Of a DNA stretch of 34,855 nucleotides, positions 16,941 through 24,403 are shown in pieces. The translations under genes and the position numbers were made by a program. The stretch is from G963674685 sp964591275. GTDB taxonomy: Bacteria > Lernaellota > Lernaellaia > JACKCT01. Below the pieces are notes generated by a model. It was not told the origin of the DNA. It did not search any database and saw only the letters and a program-made list of their open reading frames with translations. Within the stretch, counting starts at the first letter, position 1, and every line of letters starts with the position of its first letter. The stretch lies in contig CAZQAE010000054.1 of assembly GCA_964591275.1 (NCBI GenBank), forward strand, positions 1-34,855, in the 5' to 3' direction.

Positions 16941-17798
16941 TCATCTTGCTTTCCTTTTTCCTGAAGAAGTTATTCCCACATGAGAAAAGTTTAAATTAGC
17001 GTTTGAGCCTCGATATTTTATTACGTACTCTCGTTCCACCAACCAATCGACAATCGCTTGGATTCTAGGGGCAGCTATATCAAATTCTTCAACAAGCCTT
17101 TCTGAGGGTATAAGTTCATGAACATTTGCCGCAAACTCACATGCAATAAACTGAAGAACTATTTGGCTCTCTTTTTCAGGATCACACTCCAAATACTGCA
17201 CGCCAAATGTGAAGTAGAATTTATACGGCACTCGCAAACGTTGAAAACCAGTATAACCGTTTCCGATTGCTAGTTGAGCCTTAATCAAGCCATTCTCGTT
17301 TAACCATTGAACCGTTTCTCCGATCTGCTCCTTCGATAATCCCTCGCATTTTTCAGCAATATTTTCCGGCTGGATAGGATCCATTCCTTGATCCCAGAGT
17401 TGAAGAATGACTTTGACAACAACCTGCTCATTTTCGTCAAGTTGTATCTCATCAGCTCCATTGTTCGGGATCACCTGCTTTAACTCAGATATCTGTTTGT
17501 TTAACCGTTCAAACTCTTCCGCAGATATCTTCTCCGACTGCTGAAGTTGTTCAGCAAAACTTTTTAGTACATCCACATTGCGCATATTGAAAATCGTCTG
17601 ACTTGAAATTGGATCATTTCCCCGAAGCAAATCCAAAGCGCCCTTAAATCCCCGATAGAATGAGGATGTGCCGGTTAGATTAGTAATCATTTCTATGAGT
17701 TTATCCCGCTGCTTGCGGGGAATGTCATTCAAATCGTCTTGATTAAGCTTTTCAAGTTCTTGTATCAGGGCAAATATTTTTTGGAAATCATCCGACAT
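16941..17798 (-). CDS. Hypothetical protein with coiled coil and two winged-helix-like segments
   Basis: The 285-residue protein has a Glu/Gln/Lys-rich helical N-terminal half, with likely coiled coil around 70-112 (SFAEQLQQSEKISAEEFERL). Two regions then look like winged helices: ~118-175 (IAEKCEGLSKEQIGETVQWL) and ~230-270 (PSERLVEEFDIAAPRIQAIVDWLVEREYV). Start ATG 17798 follows GGGGATGG. Its base composition is more AT-rich than the neighbouring housekeeping genes, which suggests transfer. It may be a DNA-binding regulator; no specific family is claimed. Confidence 0.65.
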   Translation of the reverse strand: MSDDFQKIFALIQELEKLNQDDLNDIPRKQRDKLIEMITNLTGTSSFYRGFKGALDLLRGNDPISSQTIFNMRNVDVLKSFAEQLQQSEKISAEEFERLNKQISELKQVIPNNGADEIQLDENEQVVVKVILQLWDQGMDPIQPENIAEKCEGLSKEQIGETVQWLNENGLIKAQLAIGNGYTGFQRLRVPYKFYFTFGVQYLECDPEKESQIVLQFIACEFAANVHELIPSERLVEEFDIAAPRIQAIVDWLVEREYVIKYRGSNANLNFSHVGITSSGKRKAR

Positions 17799-17839
17799 TT
17801 GACCATCCCCTTATTGGAGTAAATGTAATGGAACGCGTA

Positions 17840-17977
17840 TCACGCCCCAAACAATTCCGCAATCGGTTTCATATCCGCACCGTCGACCAAGAGGCTGACG
17901 CCGACAACGAAGGATTGAGGGAGGAGATTGGTTAGTGGACTCAGGACGTCCACGACGTCGATTATGGCGTAGTCGAA
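17840..17977 (-). pseudogene. Probable C-terminal gene remnant, family unknown
   Basis: On the minus strand a stop-bounded frame of 45 codons reads like real protein, ending VVGVSLLVDGADMKPIAE...GA before TGA at 17840-17842, with GC-rich third positions. It has no start codon at its head and is preceded by a stop. It looks like the tail of a deleted gene. Confidence 0.4.
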
Positions 17978-17986
17978 TCAGGTGTC

Positions 17987-18071
17987 GCCCCTGGCGGGGC
18001 TCGTTAAATTTGCTAATAATCCATTTTCCCGGGGCTCACGCCCCGCGCTAATATTGTAACGCCCTTCGGGC
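17987..18071. repeat. REP-like hairpin cluster, variant copy
   Basis: GCCCCTGGCGGGGC (17987-18000), CGGGGCTCACGCCCCG (18030-18045) and, inverted, the GCCCGAAGGGC module with its linker (18047-18071) lie in tandem. The last matches the unit at 1909 with one change over 25 bases, but a different palindrome sits beside it, so the family is modular. Confidence 0.7.
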
Positions 18072-18261
18072 TCTGGCGCTGAAAGTCTTAAGTTGGCGTT
18101 TATGGTTTCACCCTTTGCTACGGGTCCGCGCCCTTAGAGGGTTTTTCGATGAATCCGAGATGACGCAAGGAGCATGAAATGCCGAGTAGGCATCCCTTTT
18201 CACCTGAACCCCTCTTTTAAAATCAAGTATCCAAGCGCGGATTTCAGCAATTTTTTCAAAC

Positions 18262-18290
18262 TTGCAATTCACTTCGAAAAATTCTACAAA
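18262..18290 (+). promoter_or_regulatory. Possible promoter of the catabolic cluster
   Basis: TTGCAA (18262-18267), a 17-base spacer and TACAAA (18285-18290) each match 4/6 of consensus. The -10 falls in the left arm of the long hairpin. Confidence 0.35.
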
Positions 18291-18330
18291 TGAATGGCGT
18301 TCAGCAAATGAACGCCATTCATTTGTAGAA
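18282..18330. promoter_or_regulatory. Perfect 21-bp-stem hairpin upstream of SDR gene
   Basis: Arms 18282-18302 and 18310-18330 are exact reverse complements, around the 7-base loop AGCAAAT. The hairpin ends 49 bases before the SDR ATG. On the minus strand it is followed by TTTTT, so it could terminate leftward transcripts. It could equally be a regulator site with TGAATG/CATTCA half-sites. Confidence 0.75.
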
Positions 18331-18379
18331 AATTAAGACAGCAAAACCATTCGTTTAACGCAGGCACGCGGGGTTCGCC

Positions 18380-19216
18380 ATGTATCATGATCTTCACGAC
18401 AAAACAGCCATCATCACCGGTTCGGGAAAGAAGACGGGCATCGGCTACGCCATTGCGCGGAAGCTGGCCGAATCGGGAGCAAACATTGTCATCGCCGATC
18501 TGGGCGCAACGCCGGGCGAACACGGCCCCGTGGCCACGGGGAAAAGGGATGAGATGGACGGCCTCGCGCAGGGCTTGTGCGAGGATTTCGACGTCAAGGC
18601 AATGGCCGTGGACCTCGATGTCACAAGTCCCGAATCCATCGCGCAAATGGTCGAAAAGGTAAAAGCCGCGCTGGGCAGTGTGGAAATTTTGTGCAACAAC
18701 GCCGGCGCCTCGTTTGGCGTTCCCAACATGGCGCACCTGTATGACGAGGCTTTGTGGATGCGGACCCTCGATGTGAATCTTCACGGCGTTTTCCGCGTCA
18801 CGCGCGCCGTCCTTCCGCTCATGATAGGCTCCAAGGCCTCCATCATCAACACAGCGTCCAGGGCGGGAAAAGTTCCGCCGGTTTTCAATGGCGCTTACGC
18901 CGTGGCCAAAGCCGGCGTCATTATGCTCAGCAAGGTCATGGCCCGTGAACTGGGCGCGATGGGAATCAGGGTCAATGCGATCTGCCCGGGCCAGGTGATG
19001 ACGGATCTGGAAACCTGGCGTTTCGGCCTGGAAGCGGATTTCACGGGCGAAAGTTTTGATCAGCGCAAAGAGGAAATGTGCAAAACGATACCGCTGGGCC
19101 GCATTGGTGAGGCAGCCGAAGTCGGCAATATTGTCGCTTTTCTGGCCTCGGATGTCTCGTCGTATATCACAGGCCAGGCAATCAACGTTACCGGCGGGCA
19201 GCTCATGGAGTTGTAG
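18380..19216 (+). CDS. Short-chain dehydrogenase/reductase (SDR)
   Basis: The 278-residue classical SDR has the NAD(P)-binding TGSGKKTGIG at 13-22, NNAG at 106-109, and the catalytic set S160, Y173 and K177 (YAVAK). A loop insertion at ~41-66 (ATPGEHGPVATGKRD) is typical of FabG-like relatives acting on larger substrates. It heads a co-directional cluster with a ThDP enzyme and an aldehyde oxidoreductase, so it may oxidise a hydroxy compound to a keto compound, or the reverse. A 212-base gap with two hairpins follows, so it may be partly uncoupled from the rest. The ribosome site is weak. The substrate is unknown. Confidence 0.88.
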   Translation: MYHDLHDKTAIITGSGKKTGIGYAIARKLAESGANIVIADLGATPGEHGPVATGKRDEMDGLAQGLCEDFDVKAMAVDLDVTSPESIAQMVEKVKAALGSVEILCNNAGASFGVPNMAHLYDEALWMRTLDVNLHGVFRVTRAVLPLMIGSKASIINTASRAGKVPPVFNGAYAVAKAGVIMLSKVMARELGAMGIRVNAICPGQVMTDLETWRFGLEADFTGESFDQRKEEMCKTIPLGRIGEAAEVGNIVAFLASDVSSYITGQAINVTGGQLMEL

Positions 19217-19239
19217 CCAGCGGCGTATTTAAGGATGAA

Positions 19240-19375
19240 CACAGCCGAGGGCGGCTGTGCCACACGCTTTTCGCTGGCCGAGAGCTTGATTTACGAACAA
19301 GACAGGCAAAAATGGAGTCTAAAAAAAGATTGCTGGAAATCAAAGCGCGATGTAGCACAGGCGCCCTTGCCTGTG
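19240..19375. repeat. Inverted pair of palindromic repeats
   Basis: CACAGCCG-AGGG-CGGCTGTG (19240-19259) is a perfect 8-bp stem. CACAGGC-GCCCTT-GCCTGTG (19356-19375) is a related palindrome in opposite orientation, and the flanking bases CCACA / TGTAG also correspond. This looks like a second dispersed repeat family bounding a ~136-bp segment. Confidence 0.65.
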
Positions 19376-19428
19376 TTGGCATATTATCCAGAAAAAAATT
19401 TTCAACTGACCTGTAAAGGAGAAAAATC

Positions 19429-21123
19429 ATGGGAACAATCTTAGGTGGACAAATCGCCGCGCAGGCTCTGATTAACAGGGGCATTGAGGTCATTTTTACT
19501 TTGAGCGGCGGGCATATCACGCCCATCTATCAATTTTTGGAAGACAGCCCGATTCAACTTTTCGACACGCGCCATGAACAGGCGGCGGTTTTCATGGCCG
19601 AGGCCTACGGTCGCATGACGCGCAAACCCGGCGTCGCCATGGTGACGGCTGGCCCAGGATTCACCAACGCCTTGTCGGCCATTGCCAACGCCAATCAGGC
19701 CAATTCGCCGCTTCTGCTGATCTCAGGAGCGGTGGGCGTGAGTTGCTGCGAAAAATGGGATTTGCAGGACATGCAGCAGGCGCCGGTCATTACACCGATG
19801 GTCAAAAAGGCCTTTGTTTGCCACACGCCTTCGCGCATCGGCGAGTTCATCGACATGGCTTACCGCGCGGCAGGCTGCGGGCGTCCCGGTCCGGTTTATC
19901 TGGAACTGCCGGTGGACGTGCTCAACGCGCAGGTGGAAGAGTCGAAGGCAAAGCAGTTCAACACAACGCTTTGCTCTTCTCATCCCGTCGATATTCCAAA
20001 GGCGGCGCAAATCGTCGAGATGATGAAAGCGGCCAAAAAGCCGATGGTCATCGCGGGCAGCGGCGCCTGGTATTCAGACTCTTCCGCGGAATTGACCGCC
20101 TTCGCCGACACATGCGGCATTCCAATTTTCACCTCGTCCATGGGGCGGGGCGTTATTTCCGATACGCACCCCTATTGTTTTGAATCCGCTGTGGCCACAA
20201 GGCCGGGCTCGGTTCTTTTCGCGCAGGCCGACGCCGATCTGGTGATTTTCCTTGGCGTACGCCTGAGTTTGTATTTCATGTTCGGCGAGATTATTGACAA
20301 TAACGCGAAGATCATTCAGATCGATGTGAGTCCCGAGGAACTGGGTCGCAATCGCGCCGTCGATCTGCCGGTTTGCAGTGACGCCAGGGGTCTTTTGACC
20401 GAATGCAATCGTCTCATCGACGAGCAGGGCGCGGGCGATGGATTGAAAACGCAATACGCGGGTTGGGTTGAACAGCTTCGCTCCATGGATACGGCTTCCA
20501 AGACGATGATGCAGCCCACCTGGGAGAGCCAGGACACGCCGATTCACCCTTTGCGCCTCATGAACGAGATCGACAAATTCATGGATCGCGATGACGACAT
20601 TATCGTGGGCGACGGCGGCGACACGCAGATATGGATGAGCATGACGCGCACCGTGCGGCAAGGCGGGCATTATCTGGACTCTGGTTTGTACGGCTGCCTG
20701 GGCGTCGGGTTGCCCTATGCGCAGAGCGCCAAATTTTTGAATCCGGACAAGCGCGTACTGTGCGTCATCGGCGATGGCTCCGTGGGCTTCAACTTCATGG
20801 AATTTGAAACGTCGATCCGCAAAGGCATTCCGATGGTCGTGGTCATCAGCAACGATTTGGGCTGGGGCATGATTCGCCACAGTCAGCATCTTCGCCTTGG
20901 CCACAACATCAAGGACGGCACGGAAATCGGCTACGTGCCCTATCACAAACTGGTTGAGGCTCTGGGCGGCTTCGGAATTCAGGTTGAAAAGCCGGAGGAT
21001 ATCAGTTCGGCCATCGAAAAAGCCTTTGCCAGCGGAAAGACGGCGTGCGTGAACGTTATGACCGACCCCACGACGATCAGTCCCGGCAGCATCGCCCTGG
21101 CAAGCATTGGGGCGTATAAATAG
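19429..21123 (+). CDS. Thiamine diphosphate-dependent enzyme (acetolactate synthase / 2-hydroxyacyl lyase type)
   Basis: The 564-residue protein has the three-domain layout of the ThDP decarboxylase/lyase superfamily. The activating glutamate is E50 in RHEQAA. GGHI at 27-30 resembles the His-bearing loop of benzaldehyde lyase-like members rather than the GGA of true acetolactate synthases. The central Rossmann-like domain follows. The cofactor motif starts at GDGS (448-451) and ends at N475-D476. AAAGGAG precedes ATG 19429. It lies upstream of an aldehyde:ferredoxin oxidoreductase, so cleavage or decarboxylation of a 2-keto or 2-hydroxyacyl compound to an aldehyde is a reasonable inference. 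No small regulatory subunit gene of acetolactate synthase is present, which argues against branched-chain amino acid synthesis. Confidence 0.88.
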   Translation: MGTILGGQIAAQALINRGIEVIFTLSGGHITPIYQFLEDSPIQLFDTRHEQAAVFMAEAYGRMTRKPGVAMVTAGPGFTNALSAIANANQANSPLLLISGAVGVSCCEKWDLQDMQQAPVITPMVKKAFVCHTPSRIGEFIDMAYRAAGCGRPGPVYLELPVDVLNAQVEESKAKQFNTTLCSSHPVDIPKAAQIVEMMKAAKKPMVIAGSGAWYSDSSAELTAFADTCGIPIFTSSMGRGVISDTHPYCFESAVATRPGSVLFAQADADLVIFLGVRLSLYFMFGEIIDNNAKIIQIDVSPEELGRNRAVDLPVCSDARGLLTECNRLIDEQGAGDGLKTQYAGWVEQLRSMDTASKTMMQPTWESQDTPIHPLRLMNEIDKFMDRDDDIIVGDGGDTQIWMSMTRTVRQGGHYLDSGLYGCLGVGLPYAQSAKFLNPDKRVLCVIGDGSVGFNFMEFETSIRKGIPMVVVISNDLGWGMIRHSQHLRLGHNIKDGTEIGYVPYHKLVEALGGFGIQVEKPEDISSAIEKAFASGKTACVNVMTDPTTISPGSIALASIGAYK

Positions 21124-21140
21124 TTTCCAGTTCGTGCGTG

Positions 21141-21175
21141 GACTGAAAGGCGGTCGCAAAGACTGCCTTTCGGTC
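21141..21175 (+). terminator. Intercistronic hairpin, possible attenuator or mRNA stabiliser
   Basis: A 15-bp stem (21141-21155 with 21161-21175, two G-U pairs, loop GCAAA) lies between the ThDP gene and the aldehyde oxidoreductase gene. No clear T-run follows at once (ACGATCTTTT), so full termination is doubtful. Confidence 0.5.
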
Positions 21176-21214
21176 ACGATCTTTTGAACCAAAAAGAAAG
21201 CGCAGGCGACGCCA

Positions 21215-23062
21215 ATGTCTTTTAAATTTGGTGCGTATTTCGTCGTTGATTTGACGGCGGGAGAAGTAAAAAAGAAATTCATCGACGAAAAGGAAGTTAC
21301 GCGTTTTTTCGCGGGAGGCGGGATCGGCGCCAAGCTCTTTGTGGATGAAGGCGATGACGCCATCGTTGTCGCCAACGGTCTCCTCACGGGCCTACCCGTA
21401 TCCACCGCTTGCAAAACCACCATCATTTTCCACTCGCCCCTGACGGGCATTTTCGGCGAAACCAGTTTCGGCGGTTTCTGGGGCGCCCAGCTCAAAAAAA
21501 CGGGCCTGGATGCCCTTGTCATCAAAGGAAAAAGCAAAACCCCCGTCTATCTTCATGCCTCGGATGGAGCCTTGGAAATCCGGGACGCCGGGGAGCTTTG
21601 GGGCATGGGAACATTTGAGGCTCATCAAAAACTCACCGATGAATTGCCGCCGGGATCGAGGATAGGCGTCATCGGTTCCGCCGGGGAAAACGGCGTGGCT
21701 TTCGCCTCCATGATGTTTGACGGCGAGTATGCCCGGGCTGCGGGCCGCACCGGCGTAGGATGCGCTTTTGGTCATAAAAACGTCAAAGCCCTCACCGCAA
21801 AAGGAACTCAAAAACCCGGAGTTTATGATGCTGCGGGATTGAAAGAGTTTGTTCGCGCAATCAATAAAAGGGCTCAGGAAAAAACCGCGGGACTTCACAA
21901 CTTCGGAACGGCCGGCGCGGTCATGCGCCGGGAAAAATCGGGCGACTTGCCGATCAAGAACTTTTCAAAAGGGCTTTGGCAAGCGGTGGAGAAAATCACC
22001 GGACAGGCTTACGTGGATTCCATGTTTCACAAACACCACGGCTGCTTCATGTGTCCGATTGCGTGCGCGAAATCCGTCAAGCTCAAAGGCGGGGAACATG
22101 ACGGTCTCATTACCACGCAGCCCGAATACGAAACCGTCGGCGCGCTGGGGTCGAACCTTCTCAACGACGACCCAAACGGACTAGCCATCGCCAACCGACT
22201 TTGCAACGAATACGGCCTCGACACGATTTCAACGGGGGTTGTGATCGGATTCCTTTTTGAATGCGTTGATCGCGGTATCGTGAGTAAGGCCGACCTCGGC
22301 GACAACACTGACAGCGCCGACATCGGGGGAACCTGGGGGAACGTGGACGCCATCTGCCGGATCATCGGGATGATCGCCCGCCGGGAGGGCATCGGCGACA
22401 TCCTTTCAAAAGGCGTTCGGAAAGCCGCGCAGAGCCTGGGACACGGCAGCGAAGCCTTCGCCGTTCACTCCAAGGGCCTGGAACTGCCCATGCACGATCC
22501 GCGCGCCCTGGTCAGTTCCGGCGCGACCTATGCCTCGGGTTCGCGCGGCGCGTCCCATAACGAGGCTCCGGCCTATTATCTGGAAGAGGGCATGAAGATC
22601 GCCGGGATGGGATTCGGCGAAAACCCCGATCCGCATACCTCTGAAGGCAAGGGCGTCATGACGGCGCGCATGCAGAATCTCACAGCTCTTTTCGACGCTT
22701 TGGGCATCTGCAAATTTATGCTGGCCGGAGGCGTGAGCATCGACGAATTGCGCCGTTTTCTGGAGCTGGCCGCCGGATGGTCCATGACCAGTGAAAGCAT
22801 GCTGACGGTGGGCGACCGGATATTTACTCTCAAACGCCTGTACAATCAGCGACTGGGCATTGCCGCGAAAGACGATAAACTTCCGCCGCGCATCGCCGGG
22901 GAAGTACGCGGCGAAGGTGGCGCGGCGCAGGTATTGCCGGACACTCAGAAGATGCTGGCCGATTTGTATGAGTATCGCGGTTGGGACAAACAAGGTCTGG
23001 TGAAAGTGGAAAAGGCGCGGGAACTGGGACTCGAATCATACATGTCCAATCGGTCAAGCTAG
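21215..23062 (+). CDS. Aldehyde:ferredoxin oxidoreductase (tungsten/molybdopterin)
   Basis: The 615-residue protein belongs to the AOR family, which oxidises aldehydes to carboxylic acids with ferredoxin as acceptor (or the reverse), using a tungsto- or molybdopterin and one [4Fe-4S] cluster. The N-terminal domain has AGGGIGAKLF and HSPLTGIFGETSFGGFWG. Cluster ligands are C277, C280, C284 (HHGCFMCPIAC) and C499 (LGICKF), at positions close to those of the Pyrococcus furiosus enzyme. The length is normal. The ribosome site is weak (AGGCG). The gene follows the ThDP gene by 91 bases and precedes two transporters, so it probably removes the aldehyde made by the ThDP enzyme and points to an anaerobic or microaerobic life. 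W versus Mo cannot be told. Confidence 0.95.
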   Translation: MSFKFGAYFVVDLTAGEVKKKFIDEKEVTRFFAGGGIGAKLFVDEGDDAIVVANGLLTGLPVSTACKTTIIFHSPLTGIFGETSFGGFWGAQLKKTGLDALVIKGKSKTPVYLHASDGALEIRDAGELWGMGTFEAHQKLTDELPPGSRIGVIGSAGENGVAFASMMFDGEYARAAGRTGVGCAFGHKNVKALTAKGTQKPGVYDAAGLKEFVRAINKRAQEKTAGLHNFGTAGAVMRREKSGDLPIKNFSKGLWQAVEKITGQAYVDSMFHKHHGCFMCPIACAKSVKLKGGEHDGLITTQPEYETVGALGSNLLNDDPNGLAIANRLCNEYGLDTISTGVVIGFLFECVDRGIVSKADLGDNTDSADIGGTWGNVDAICRIIGMIARREGIGDILSKGVRKAAQSLGHGSEAFAVHSKGLELPMHDPRALVSSGATYASGSRGASHNEAPAYYLEEGMKIAGMGFGENPDPHTSEGKGVMTARMQNLTALFDALGICKFMLAGGVSIDELRRFLELAAGWSMTSESMLTVGDRIFTLKRLYNQRLGIAAKDDKLPPRIAGEVRGEGGAAQVLPDTQKMLADLYEYRGWDKQGLVKVEKARELGLESYMSNRSS

Positions 23063-23091
23063 CTTGGCCTTAAGGAAGGACAGCTTTTAAT

Positions 23092-24402
23092 ATGCCGAAA
23101 TCCATGAATGGAAACGGCCCGCCCGGCACCGGTGAATCAAAGCGATATCCCTATTTCGTTTTCGCTTTGCTATTTCTCATGTACATGTTCGACTACATGG
23201 ACCGCATGGTGGTGGCCGCGCTCATTCCCGACCTCAAGCGCGAGTGGGGCATAACCGATGCACAAGCCGGCCTGCTCGTATCACTGGTTTATATGTCCAT
23301 AATCGCTACGACTTTTCCCATCTCGCTGATGGTGGATCGCTGGAGCCGCCGCAAGAGCATCGCGATCATGGGGATGATCTGGAGCATGGCGACCGGCGCT
23401 TGCGCCTTCGCCGGGAATTTTGTCCAACTGGCTGCAGCCAAATGTTTTATCGGCGTGGGCGAAGCAGGCTACGCCACCGGCGGAACCGCCATGCTAGCCG
23501 GGCTCTTCCCGGAAAAAAAGCGTGCGATGGTTATGGGCTTTTGGAATATGTCGATTCCCCTGGGCGCGGCGCTGGGAATCGCCATGGGAGGCGTCGTGGC
23601 CTCGACCTGGGGTTGGCGATACGCCTTCGGCCTGGTGGCGGTGCCGGGCTTTATTGTCTCCGCGCTGTTCTTATTTGTTAAAGATTATAAGACCGTCGAG
23701 CTTGTCAAAACCAGTTCCGGTACCGACGGCAACACAAAGCAAGTGAAGATGAAAGCCAGGGACATCGCCGCCGAGTTTATCAAAACGCCGACGCTGATTT
23801 TCACGTACTTCGCTTTCGCCGCGAATGTTTTTCTGACGACCTCCATGATGTTCTGGATGTCCACATACTTCCAGCGCGTTGATGGACTTCAGCAGGATGA
23901 GGCGGGGCTCAAGACCGGCGCAGTGCTGCTGATGGCTATTATCGGCGCGCCTCTCGGAGGTTACCTGGCCGATCGCTGGCGGCGCACAAGGATCAACGCT
24001 CGCTCGCTTTTCGCCTCACTTTCATCAGCCTTTGCCGCCATCGTGCTCTTTATCGGCTTCTTTTATCTCGAAGGAAGCGCATGGCAATTTCCCACGCTGA
24101 TGCTCGGCGGCATCGCCGTTGTGGCTTTTTTGCCGGGCGCCGCCGCCGTAACGCAGGATGTTGTCCATCCCGGACTGCGCGCCGTGTCGTACAGCCTGTG
24201 CGTCATCGTGCAGAATGCTCTCGGCAGCGCCCCGGGACCTCCTATAATTGGCTATATCTCGGACAAGTGGGATATCAGCACCGCCATGAAGATTATGCCG
24301 CTGGCTTTCGCGGTCGCCGCGTTGCTTCATTTCATTGCGGCCATGTTCTACGAACGTGATTGGAACAAGGTGGAAAAAGTGGAATTGAAAATCGAGGACT
24401 GA
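23092..24402 (+). CDS. MFS transporter
   Basis: The 436-residue membrane protein has about 12 hydrophobic segments in two halves. DRWSRRKS after the second helix and ADRWRRTR in the second half are the usual inter-helix MFS motifs. FDYMDRMVVAALIPDL in helix 1 is typical of spinster-like or organic-anion MFS members. AAGGAAGGA lies 11 bases before ATG 23092. The stop is one base before the start of the DASS transporter gene, so the two are tightly coupled. Its place in the cluster suggests that it carries the substrate or product of the aldehyde pathway; the actual compound is unknown. Confidence 0.9.
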   Translation: MPKSMNGNGPPGTGESKRYPYFVFALLFLMYMFDYMDRMVVAALIPDLKREWGITDAQAGLLVSLVYMSIIATTFPISLMVDRWSRRKSIAIMGMIWSMATGACAFAGNFVQLAAAKCFIGVGEAGYATGGTAMLAGLFPEKKRAMVMGFWNMSIPLGAALGIAMGGVVASTWGWRYAFGLVAVPGFIVSALFLFVKDYKTVELVKTSSGTDGNTKQVKMKARDIAAEFIKTPTLIFTYFAFAANVFLTTSMMFWMSTYFQRVDGLQQDEAGLKTGAVLLMAIIGAPLGGYLADRWRRTRINARSLFASLSSAFAAIVLFIGFFYLEGSAWQFPTLMLGGIAVVAFLPGAAAVTQDVVHPGLRAVSYSLCVIVQNALGSAPGPPIIGYISDKWDISTAMKIMPLAFAVAALLHFIAAMFYERDWNKVEKVELKIED

Positions 24403-24403
24403 C

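Larger units (their letters stand above)
17799..18379. other. Intergenic debris and hairpin region
   Basis: 581 bases without an intact gene. They hold a coding remnant (17840-17977), three repeat hairpins (17987-18071) and the long perfect hairpin at 18282-18330. A weak CCCT-TAG-AGGG hairpin with TTTTT lies at 18131-18145. Confidence 0.6.

Noticed and set aside
21124..21214. Molybdenum/tungsten cofactor riboswitch ahead of the AOR gene
   Set aside because: Only 91 bases with one simple hairpin; the multi-stem Moco fold could not be built.
20074..21537. Minus-strand frame of 487 codons
   Set aside because: Antisense to the ThDP enzyme and the start of the AOR gene, both with catalytic motifs; an effect of codon bias.
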